Positions 50,470 through 61,450 of a DNA stretch of 64,000 nt are shown piece by piece. Source of the stretch: Rusavskia elegans (lineage: Eukaryota; Ascomycota; Lecanoromycetes; Teloschistales; Teloschistaceae); contig SAUG01000078.1 of NCBI GenBank assembly GCA_011316305.1, forward strand, positions 124,001-188,000. Reading direction: 5' to 3'. Each line of letters opens with the position of its first letter. Within the stretch, counting starts at the first letter, position 1. The notes under the pieces are model-generated. The model had not been told where the DNA came from. It saw nothing but the letters and a program-made list of their open reading frames with translations, and ran no database searches. The position numbers and the translations under genes are program-made.

Positions 50470-51900
50470 TCATCCCGTGTGGTCATCGCTGGCACTTGTA
50501 CCAGTTTTACTCTTGGAGAGGAGGAAGGTCTCTCGAGAAGACCGGACGGTGCTGTTCTCGGGCCCTCGCGACGATGCGCCCCATTTCCTCGCACTGGGAA
50601 GCTTCGTAAAAACGTTCTTTATCTTGTTCTCCCAGATGTCAAGGACCGAACTATTAATCTTTTTGGAGCTTTGTGGATCGTCGCTTGAGGCTTCCGGCGG
50701 TGGGGATTTACAACTCCGGAACATGGGTGCCGCCTCGAAAACCCTATCCCCAACCGTGCGAGCTTTGCGATACCAGAAAATGTCGCGCAAGTTGATACGA
50801 TAACGCATCTTCTCGAAGTCTTCATTCGGATACTGTTGCTGCTTTGATGGTAGGAATGTATGCGTTCGGGTTCGATACGCCCAGAATTGTCGCATTGCTG
50901 GAGCACACGCAAGAACGATCCCGAGCTTGTCTTCGAACATGGTGAAGTAGTACGATGGGATCATGTTCCCTATCGAGCTGTAAGCCAGTGGGGATGAAAA
51001 CGAGTGGTTGTAAAATTTACAGGTGGTATCTTCGCTGAGTGCTTTCCTCGTAAGTGTGGCGGCCCGACCAATGCTCAGTAATGCGGTGACGAGACCAAGG
51101 CTGAAGATGACGTTCAGTTGCCGCTTCGTCTTTGATCTCATTTTCACATCCCACAAAAGGAATTGAGGGATTAAGGCTGTGGCGATGTCGCATGCGCACG
51201 CGAGTGCTGTGATAGCTCAGTATCAAAGTAAACCGGTCTGGACTGACAACGGGGAGGGCGTCTCACCAGCGTTGATTTGATTCGTAGTGGCCAACAGATC
51301 CTTGGAAAAGCATTTTGCGTCTGGAATCGCTTCCCAATTGGCTCTAAAAGGGATGCAAGAAACCCCAAACATAATACAAGTATAGGCAGTTACAACGAAG
51401 TTCACGAGAAGCACGAAGTATACCACTCTTTGTTGCCACTTTTTGTAGGAAGGGAGCAGCCGTAAGACGAACAGCCCAATTGAAGCGCGGATAAAGAAGA
51501 AGACAATGTAGGCTTGGATGTAGCCAGTAAATTCCCTTCATCCTCAGCGAAAATCTACCGAACGGCTTACACAGAGTCTACACTCACCACTTTTGTTCCA
51601 TCGAATACGCTTCCGGAGAGAGAGCGCTCTCATGTTGTGACCAGCCATGAAGGAAAGCCTTGAAATCAGAGCTTGTCACCGCAATGTTCAATACCTAAGG
51701 GAAGTCTTTAGCTGTATGCCTGATAGGTAAGACAATTGCACCATGCGTACAAAGGCTATTGCTATGAAGAAATCGTCAGAGCCAACTGATCTAGTGAGCA
51801 ATGTTCTTGAGTATAGGCGAAGTGCAACAACGATGGTCCCGATAGCAGTAAAAGTCCATTGGCACGACACATAAGCTATTCCTGTCGTGTTGAATTGCAT
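50470..51900 (-). CDS. PTH11-like seven-helix membrane protein (fungal rhodopsin-domain family)
   Basis: Begins MQFNTTGIAYVSCQWTFTAI with a first membrane helix and the family motif RLYSRTLLTRSVGSDDFFIA. After short introns: SDFKAFLHGW, YIQAYIVFFFIRASIGLFVL with RLLPSYKKWQ, VVYFVLLVNFVVTAYTCIMF with CIPFRANW and DAKCF, LIPQFLLWDVKMRSKTKRQL, NVIFSLGLVTALLSIGRAAT and FEDKLGIVLACAPAMRQF. These are the landmarks of the Pth11/SAT4-type integral membrane proteins, some of which sense host surfaces in plant pathogens. A long Ser/Arg-rich cytosolic tail follows. Exons are open and join in frame at about 51776, 51590, 51270 and 51190; no break seen. Ligand unknown. Confidence 0.82.
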
Positions 51901-52860
51901 AGTTTCGAACGGAGATCGAGTGTGGCTTGAAGGAAGAGGCGGATACCGGACGGAGAAGAAGCTCGAGTAAGGAGAGGAGTCAAACCTGTACCTTTTACAT
52001 TGGTGCAGAAGTTTGGGTAGGATCTATTGTAATGACGGGCTGATCTTGACGAACATCGAACGTACTTACCCCGAGAGGCCCGGATGGCTGCCACGAAGCC
52101 TCAGATTGACTGCATCGCCGATTTTACGGCACCTCGATAGCCACCTGGTGGAGGGTGGGGTCGATCACTACTATATCAAGCAGAGAAGTTTCGACTGCTG
52201 CCAGAATAAATTAAGACAACGAGGCGGTGACAGTGGCACAGCGATACTTTCCCCCACAAGGCGAGGGACGACAATGCTACTTCTCCTCTACATTCTCTCA
52301 GTCCACGAAGCTTTTGCTACGCCCATTGTCTGTATCTATCAGTAGAAATTCGGAGACCTACATGTCATATGAGAGAAGGTGACTTTTCAGACAGTCATGA
52401 TTCGAGATGCGTGCAGAGCGAGAGTAGGCTAACGGAGCGGCCATGCGGCAAAGCTTTGAAATGGTAGATGGGATTATTTAAAGCGAGCTTCGGGGCTCTA
52501 GTCATTGCGGGACAGGATGACTGCACTGTGCCATATGCATCCAGGCAGTCTAACAGAATAGATCCAAATGATTCGAAGACGTGCGTGCTTGGCGAGCATA
52601 CAGATCTGCCAGACGAATCCTCTAACGTTGCCTCGGCTCGTCATGTTAGAAAGCAACCGCAACAAGGGTTTACAGCAGTCAGTATATAGACTTTACTGCA
52701 AAGTTGCTTCTCAAGTCGAAAAGGTGTACAAAATCAATGGAGCGATGGCTGGTGTAAGTGTTGCCTTCTATGTTGGGCTTGGCTAAGAGATTCACCGGAG
52801 ATATTCCGCACAGCTGACTCAGCACGGCCTTCGAGCCAGCCATCCCGACTGTGAGTATTT
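51901..52860. other. Intergenic shoulder before the AT-rich block
   Basis: 960 bp of normal composition. Open frames up to 110 residues with no motif. It should hold the promoter of the PTH11-like gene; nothing else is recognised. Confidence 0.45.
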
Positions 52861-52876
52861 AGACAGCTTGCTGTCT
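52861..52876. repeat. Short perfect hairpin at the composition boundary
   Basis: AGACAGC-TT-GCTGTCT: 7-bp stem, 2-nt loop, placed where normal DNA turns into the AT-rich block. Confidence 0.8.
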
Positions 52877-52915
52877 TTTTACCGTCGATTTTTGGTATTA
52901 TTCAGTTACTCTAAG

Positions 52916-53440
52916 ATATCTACCCGCTTATCTATTAGCTATAATATATTTTCGTATATATCCGATATATCCCGCGAATTATTAAAACTTTTATATTTAT
53001 AAATATATTCTTTTAAATACTATATAAAGTATTCTAGTATTTAAAAGATTTAAATATAACCGTTAAAAACATTTAAGTATATTAAATATATTATAGAAAA
53101 AGACTTTAAAAAGAAAAAAAGTTAGTTTAATCTAATAATTATAGCCGGGACTCGAATTTAGTTAATTATAATTATAACGTATCTACTTCTCTACTTTATT
53201 AGATAAAAACCTTAAATAGAGTTTAGCTATTCGGTTAAAGCAGGATATAAAACGTATATAATATCTTTATACTAGATATTCGGAGTAGAAATTAAATTCT
53301 TTAGTTTAAATATATAGTAATTTTAATAATCTGTTTCTATTATCTCTTTTTAGATAATCTAAAACAGCTATCCGTTTATCGATTAGCTATAATACGCTAT
53401 CAGCTATATCCGATATATCTGCCGGATTATTAAAATTTTT
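52916..53440. repeat. Diverged direct repeat, two copies about 450 bp apart
   Basis: Copies at about 52916-52994 and 53366-53440 share ATTAGCTATAATA, then TATATCCGATATATC and GATTATTAAAA-like ends. They could be remnants of a repeated terminus or LTR fragments. Both are mutated as expected for RIP. Confidence 0.6.
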
Positions 53441-54899
53441 TATAGTTTTAAACGTTTAAACCTATTATAATATTTATTTAACTTTTTTATATTCGCGTTC
53501 TACTAAATATTTTAATTCTAAAATTCTACTATCCTACTATAGAATCCTCTATCCGGTTCTATAGCGGTTATAAAAATATCTTCGATTTTAACGTTTTTCT
53601 ACTAGTAAAAAACGGCTATAGCCGCTATAAAATCTATTCGTAATATACTAAATTTCGATTAGTATTTTTCTTTTTATTCTATAATTCTATTCCTTTTTTA
53701 TTCTATCTAGAAATATAATTCTTTAATTCTAATTAATCTAAATATCCGGAAGGTAATTTATCTAATTCGAATAATCTAACCGAAACCGGCTACTGCTTTT
53801 TTTATTATCTTTTTACTAGTTTATAAAATCCTACTATAGTATCGAATATTTCTTTCTATATAAAACGTCTGTCTAGAAATAGAACTTTTAGATCTACGAA
53901 GATAAAAGTAATAATAGCTCTATATTTTAAATTTTTTAAATATTTAAAAAATCTTATACCGGCCTTTCTATTTCGAGCTAGCTAATTCTAATTTAATAAA
54001 ACTCTATATTATATTTATCTACTTCTACTATAGGCGCTTTTATTTCTAGCTAACTAATATCTAGCTAGTCTACGTCTACTAGAAATCTCTTTCTAAAATT
54101 ATCGGATATCTTTTTAAAAAATACCGTTTATATCTAAATCCTTTAACTTATCGCCGCTCTAATACGAACTCGCCTTATAATAAAAAATAGAAAAAAAAGA
54201 TTAGAGTTCGATAAAATATAACTAAAAAGATAAATTCGATTTAAATAGAAGGACCGGTATAATAGATATCGAAAAAGATAAAAAAAATAAAGTAAAATAC
54301 TAGATTTTCCTTTTCTATTATTATAGAATATTTCTATATTACTTCGAGCTTTTCCTTTAGTTTAAAGCTAGTATAACGAAAAGTAACTATTAGGTTTACC
54401 TATTTCTTTCTAAAGATTCCCGCGCTCTATTAAATATAATAGCTATAATATTAATCGAAATAGCTATTAATTTCTGATATTTTCTAATACTATATATATT
54501 ATTTATATAATTAATATATATTGTTCGGCTAGTAAAAAATAGTAGTATAATTTAGATAGCTATAAAGTTTTTTATTCGGAATATTTTAATAATAACCGGT
54601 ACTATATCAGTTATTATAATTATTATAATCTAAAATAGTTTTAACTTTTAACTACCGAATACGATTATTATAAATTCGTTAAATAAATAGATTTTAATAG
54701 CCTTGCTATTCGGGAATAGAATTAAACCGCTATTAAAATCTTTTATAATTTACTATCTAATATAAAGATAGAGTTTTATATAGTTTATTTTAAAAAAATA
54801 TTTAATTTTAAAGTTAAAACCGTCTATAGTAAAGATATTTATACCCGATATTAATATCTTTAAAAATTTAAAAAGTAAAGTAAAATTCGGATAATTAAA

Positions 54900-57800
54900 C
54901 TATATAGCGGCGCTAATAATATAGATCTAGGCGCTATTTCTTTTAATTTACTAGAATTTAATATAGTAGAAAAGTATTTAACTACGCGGGCTAGTATCTA
55001 GATATCGGTTTAGAAATATAAAGGTAATTAATTCTACTATTCCGGCTATATATATAGCTTTATAGCGAATACGGCGAAGATTATAATAAAGCTACCTTTT
55101 TTTTCTAATAAATTAGAGATTTTAAAGTTTATTTTTCTATCTACCGACTCTAAAAATAATATCCGGCGTAAATTTAAAAAGAGATATATTATACGTTATA
55201 GCTATATAAAGACCTGGTTCCGGTATTTTATTATTTATTATTTAGGATATAGTAATATTATAATCGATAAAGAATATCTTTTTTAATTATTATTTAATAA
55301 ATCTATCTACGATCGACTTTTCTAATAAAAATAAAAGCGACCTATTACTAATAGTAAATAAAATAACGAGGAATTATCTATAAAAATAATAGATATAGAC
55401 AGTAATAATATTTCTTTCGTCGAGAAATCTATTATATCTAATCTAGTTACTAAAGAAATTAAATATAAATAGTTTACTATCGTTTTCGATCGTTTTTATA
55501 ATAATAATTAAAATATAGCTAATTCTATATTATCTTCTACTATTTTTACCTTTTTAGTAGTAATAATTAGAATTACTTTTTTTAACGAAAACGATCCTTT
55601 TAATTATATTTCCCTCCTCGTTTTCTCTATATTATTTCTAAATAGAGCGGTTTCCTTTATAATAAACCGTTAGAAAACTATTTTAGAGTCTAAATATATA
55701 TATTATCTAATATACTATAAAGACGGCCGCTTTATCTACTATTCTAGATTCTATTACTAGACGATTAATTATAACTAATATAAATAGGCTAGTATAGCCA
55801 GCCGCTATATATAAAAGAATTATAAATACTTTATATTAGATAAAAATAAACTCCGAAAATTAGTTAAAGATAAATATATACTATTCTATAATTTAATTAA
55901 CCGCTGTACTACTATATTATAAAAGATACGGCTTTATTAAACGAAAATTTATAACGAATTTAATATAATATATTATTAATTAGAAATATCTACTATTTTC
56001 TTTATATTAAACGCTGTCGATATATAATAGAACGATTTCTACTAGTATCTTTCCGAAGAAAATAGAACTAAATATATTAGCTTAAATAAAATAGAACGGC
56101 AGTAAATAACCGTTTAATAATTTAAAAAAAACTCTATAATTATAATATATTAGTTTACTATTCGCTTCCGTACTTTTTTAAAAATAATTTTATCTATAGT
56201 TTTCGATTCTATTAAAAATTACTAGTTTCGATTTAAATAGTAAACTAGAAATAACAGCTATATCTATAGCTTTTTTTAATTTAATAATATTCTATTTTTA
56301 ATTAATAGCGAAAATAATTTTCTATTTTACTAGAAGTTAAAGATTTTTATTTTTAATCCGAATATAGCGGCAGGCCTACCGGCTAAATAGTCTATAAATA
56401 AAGTCTTCCTTTATTATTTAAATTCTTTAACCGAGTTCGTCTAGATTTTATATAGCTACTAATAATATATAAGGTATATAATAAACTATTATAAATATTT
56501 TAATATAATTTTTTAAAAAAACGTCTATCGTTTCCGCTTTTTTTTTAAATATATCGACGCTCTACGTTTTATTTATAGGGAGAACTTTAAATATAAAATC
56601 CTTAAGTCGATATAAAATAATAGCTATATAAATAGATATAGTCTTACTATTACTATAGCCTGGTTTATAAATACCGATATTTCTCTATATATAGATCTAG
56701 AAATAGTAATTAATTATTTAACTAAATACTATTTAAAAGCTAAAAAGAAATCTATCAAATTTAATAGTTTAATTATAAGAATTTTACCTATTATTAATTT
56801 ATATTTACTAATAGTTTCTCTAATTTAGAAAATTCTAAATAAATTTATCGGCAAGCGTAACTAGTCGGTTTAAAAAATCTATTACTATTTAATTAGTAGA
56901 AATCTTCGAGATTTAAACTATATATACTATTTTCTAGATCTAAAATCTTTAGAAAAACGTAGTCGACAACTAGATTTAAATAATCTAGATAATAGTCCTA
57001 TAAAAACCGCTTTAGAAAGCTACTATAATAGAAATAAAACTATAGAAAATAATTTTTTATTCTAGTATATACGGGATTAGATTAAAGGAAAATTAAAATA
57101 ATATAAATAGCTTCGACCTATTATAATCTCCTTTTTTTTTTCGTTATAATTCTAATTTCGATTAGTAATAGCCTAATTTCTATAGAGTTGAACTAATACT
57201 ATACTATTTTTTTTAAAATTTAACTTTTAATATTTTCCGGTTTATTAATATAATCGAGTATAATTTTTAAATAGAAGTCTACCAGTATTATAAAATAGAT
57301 TATAACTATAGTAATAATATACTAGATAATAAATCTTTTTTTAAAAATAGCTTCGAAGATAATAGGTTAGAATCTAACGATAATAAAATAGAAGATAATT
57401 ATATAAAAAGTCCTAATAAAATTATAGCTAAACGTAGATCTAATCGAAACGGGATTAATATATCTATATTATCTATTCTAAACGAATATCTAGATAATAG
57501 AAATTTTAACTAATTTAGTAATAATAGTAAATTTACTATTTTTTTTATTCGAGTTAACTTTATTCGCTTTAATAAAGATACGGTATTATAGTACTAAATT
57601 TAATCTAAAACGGTAGCTTCTACTATTAATAGATATAGTATCGAAAACTTTAATTTCCGGTAATACGAGATTTTTAAAAAGATAATATAAAGCTATTCCG
57701 ATTCTAGTAGACTATAGTTATTACTTTATCTAAATAGCGAGGCCGGTATCGAAAAGTCGAAAGTTATTAATACTATTATAATATATCTAAAATTTTTATA

Positions 57801-58750
57801 CTATCGATATAATAGATTTACGAAATAGTATTCTATTTATTATATAGCTTTTATAGATATAGCTATTTACTTAATTAACAATTTAATTTTCTATTCGCTA
57901 TTTAAATTTCCGGTTAATAAATCTTTTATCTTTTTTATAATTAATCAAATTAGCGAAGCCTAGTTCCTATTCAAATACTATAATATTATTATTATTAATA
58001 AAAAGTCTATAATTCATTTTAAATAGCTCTATTTTATCGACTAGTAATTTCGGCAGATTTAAAAAAAATCTAACGAGTATTTTAGTAGTATAAATATTCT
58101 ATTATACGGCGACTTTATTTAATTAGCTTTAGTAGTAAATATTTCGATATATTTTCTAATAAGGTTTTATATTAAACCGGAAGTTATTATAGATAAAAAC
58201 GTCTACAACGCCTTTATAAAAATAATCTTTTTTAATAAAAATATATATATTCGGGAAACTACTTTAGAAATTTAATAGTTCTATTATATATTAGACTAAT
58301 TCCGGAATAGTTTTATAGTAATTAAAAGCTAGAAGTTTCTAATTATATATTTAATATCTAAACTTTTAATTAAAGATCGCGCGAATTTCTATAATATTTT
58401 ATATTTATATTTTATTAAAAAAGCCGTTCGTAGCTATAATAAAAGCCGGCTATAAAATTTCGCTAAATCTATTATTAAAATCTATATCTAGAATAATAGT
58501 AATAAATTTAAATAAATCGATCTCGATAATATAAAATATTTAGAAAACGAGCTTTTTTTTAGTAAAGATATTTAAATTATATTTACGTATAATATAAATA
58601 TTATAGAAAATTATGTTAAAAATATAATAGTTACCGTATACGAAATTTTATAGAATAATAATATATATAATCTATTTTAAACGCCGCTAGTAATACTTTT
58701 TATAAAATTCGATTAATATAAAAATAAACTCGGCTATAATTATAATAGTG
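54900..58750 (+). mobile_element. RIP-degraded Helitron (Rep/helicase protein remnant)
   Basis: Plus-strand translation, reading through stops and shifting frame only at suspected indels, gives successive Helitron landmarks. Near 54950-55100: YKGNQFYYSGYIYSFI and KLPFFSNKLEILKF, the N-terminal region. Near 56620-56960: AWFINTDISLYIDLEIVINY, LTKYYLKAKKKSIKF, LNKFIGKRNQS and LDLKSLEKRSRQLDL, the block after the Rep nuclease. Near 57950-58700: QLYFIDQQFRQI, FSSINILLYGDFIQLALVVN and VTVYEILQNNN with a following DQYK, the PIF1-type helicase. Many stops make it dead. Neither the TC 5' end nor the CTRR 3' end could be placed; coordinates mark the recognisable protein only. Confidence 0.8.
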
Positions 58751-59944
58751 TAGAATTTCAAATTGATTTTCTATAATTGAAAAAAAGTGAAACGTTTATA
58801 TATACAAACATTTCCACGCTAAATCTATATCCGTTTCTATATCCGCTTTTATAATTAGCGACCGAATTAGTTAATATCCGAGTTCGTATATAACTATATA
58901 ATCCAGATATATATTCTATAACCTTTTAAACTATTTATATAGTTTAGAATTTTAACTACTATACTTTCCTCTTCTTAAATAAAATACAAGGGGAAGTAAA
59001 TATTTTCTAAAGCCAAATAATAATAGAGATAAAACTATAATTAGTAATAACGAGTAAAATAAAGCGAAGAGTAAAAGTTTACCTTCGTATAATTTATATA
59101 GAAGTAAATAAATATATTAGAAGAAACTCGCTATCGACTATTATAATTTCGAACTTTTTAATTTTCGGAGTTTTTTCTCTTAATAATATTATCGATTATC
59201 TACTCTAATAATAGTAATAATAACTATTATAGTATACCGTATCTAACCCGGCGGTAGTTAAAATTATTATAAAATTTTTATAGAATAATAGATAGCGAGC
59301 TAATAAAGTAGTAATTATTATTTATAAAAGTAATTACTATTTTTATATAGTAATAAATACTATAAATTAGGCTATTTAATAAAGATATCGTTTATATTAA
59401 TAGTTCCGTTAATTCGTCTCGGAAAATATTATCTTTTCTAATAATTTCCGGCGTTAAAATATTAAAATTTATATAGGATATTTCGGTAAATTTAGCCGAT
59501 TTATCTAGATTATATATCTATAAAGGTTTAATACTAATTTTATATAAATAAATCGTTTTTTAAATATATACGATCTACTTTCTTTTAAACGACTGATTTT
59601 ATTCTAGTTATATAGAATTTAAACGAATAAATTTTATAGCTTTTATACTAGCGATATTATTCGTTTTTTCGTATATTATATAAATATATAATAGAAATTC
59701 GGAGATATATATAGTAACTATTTATAGAAATACCGTTAAAATAAATATTCGTATTTATTTTTATATAGATTATAATCTATAGTCGGTATAGAATTTCCGT
59801 TATAGATATAAATCCTGTAATCTTCTAGAAAACGAGCGGGTACGAATGCTAGAAGCTATATAGGTAATAATTCTATACCGCTTTCTTCTATTCTGCTACG
59901 GCTGCGTCGATTATCGTCGAAGCGAATTATAAACTATAATATTT
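58751..59944. other. AT-rich spacer between Helitron and LTR
   Basis: About 1.2 kb in which I recognise no protein. Its first 80 bp (to about 58830) contain several CA and TG dinucleotides, unlike the surroundings. Confidence 0.4.
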
Positions 59945-60335
59945 TGTTATAAACACGCACGGCGTGATTTCGGAAACGCGGTAGTATTCAGTACAATACT
60001 AGAACTTCTTATTACGCCTAGATAGGCAGGACGGACTTAGTATTATTATTTCAATTATTTTAGTAAATAAGGTATCTAAGGAGAGTATTTCAGTTATCTT
60101 AGTAAATAAAATATTTAAGGAAGGATATCTCAGTTGTTTTAGCGAGTAAAGTATCTAAGAAAAAGAAGATCTTATTATCTATATAGATCTCGAACTCGAT
60201 ATTTTTATAGCTCGTATTTAATTTATTAGTTATCGCTATATACTGTTCTAGTAATCAGACTGACTTATTTTTATATTAACTTGAAGTAATCACCCGTTAT
60301 ACCTCCGTTTACAGATATACTAATAAGTCTAACCA
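59945..60335 (-). repeat. Candidate LTR (3' LTR of the Gypsy element)
   Basis: The stretch begins TGTTATAAACACGC and ends TCTAACCA on the plus strand (TG...CA), about 391 bp; an alternative end is at 60313 (GTTTACA). It lies on the integrase side of a minus-strand Gypsy element, where the 3' LTR is expected, and contains AACGGGTGATTACTTCAAG on the minus strand, a type of sequence seen in fungal Gypsy LTRs. It is less AT-rich than its surroundings. The other LTR is outside the window, so identity between LTRs cannot be tested. Confidence 0.55.
60049..60167. repeat. Three tandem copies of a 39-40 bp unit inside the LTR
   Basis: Units start near 60049, 60088 and 60128, each with TCAGTT/TCAATT, then TTAGTAAATAA or TTAGCGAGTAAA, then TATCTAAG or TATTTAAG. 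The third is the most diverged. Confidence 0.8.
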
Positions 60336-61450
60336 ACCCTTGGAGATACCAGGCTTCCAGATAGCCCTATAATATATTTTTCCGCCCGATTTTCTATAAA
60401 ATAATAAAGGCTTTAGTCTTCTAGTTTTATCTTTCTAGTCTACTATTAATAACTCTAATAGATCTAGATATAAAGATAAACTTTCTATAATTTAAGCCGA
60501 GACCTTATTAGCGAATATAGTTAAAAAAAAAAGGCTAGTAATTATCCGTTAGTTAGATTTCTATTATATATATTAAAGGTTACGAACTCGTTTAACTATT
60601 TATTTTTATTAGATACTAATTATATGTAATTAGATTTTTAGTTCGGTCCTATATTTTTTTGGAAATTATTTTTTCTCTTTTTAACGCCTTCGGGCCTAGA
60701 GAATATATTACTTTTACCGGCTATTTCTACTAACGTCTATATAGCTTGCTATAAAGCCCGCTATATATATACCTTTAAAATATAGTATATAGCGGCTTAA
60801 TATTAAATAGATTAATTCTAGAATAAAAGGGAATATAAACGCGTAGATTTCGACTTTACTAATAAAGATCGTTCTAGTTTTTAATAGGAACTTTAGCCCC
60901 GTCGAAGGCGGTAGATATACTAAAACTAAAAAATAGTAAATAATTACTTAGACTTTAGTATAGCTCTATTAAAGATACGATAATTATATTATAAAAGGCG
61001 GCTTTATTATATCTCCGCTTTATACTAGAATATAGGAAGGTTTAATTCGCCGAACTTTTAATTTAAATTCTTTTAATTAAAAAATATATATCGTATATAT
61101 CCTAAAATAAAAGATTATATATAAAATTATTATTAAATCTTTATTAAATATAATTTCGTAAACTAGTAAAAAGCTCCGTTTTAGTATTATTTTAGGATTA
61201 TTTATATCTTTATTTACTCTTTATTCTATAGAAAATTAACGAAAATAACTTTTTTTTAAAATAAATAAAAAATAAAAACGTTATATTTAATTTAAAATTA
61301 AAGTATATTTTAACGTATACGAATATATAAAATAATAAATAAAACTAAAAATCTAACTAATATTTTCCTTTTCTAGAAGTTTATATTTTATTATTATTTT
61401 CTTTACGGAGATTATTTTTAGATACAGGTCTAAATTTAGATAAATAATTA
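60336..61450. other. Noncoding-looking part of the Gypsy element
   Basis: About 1.1 kb between the LTR candidate and the integrase remnant. No protein recognised in read-through translation; perhaps an untranslated 3' region or an eroded extra frame. Confidence 0.35.
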
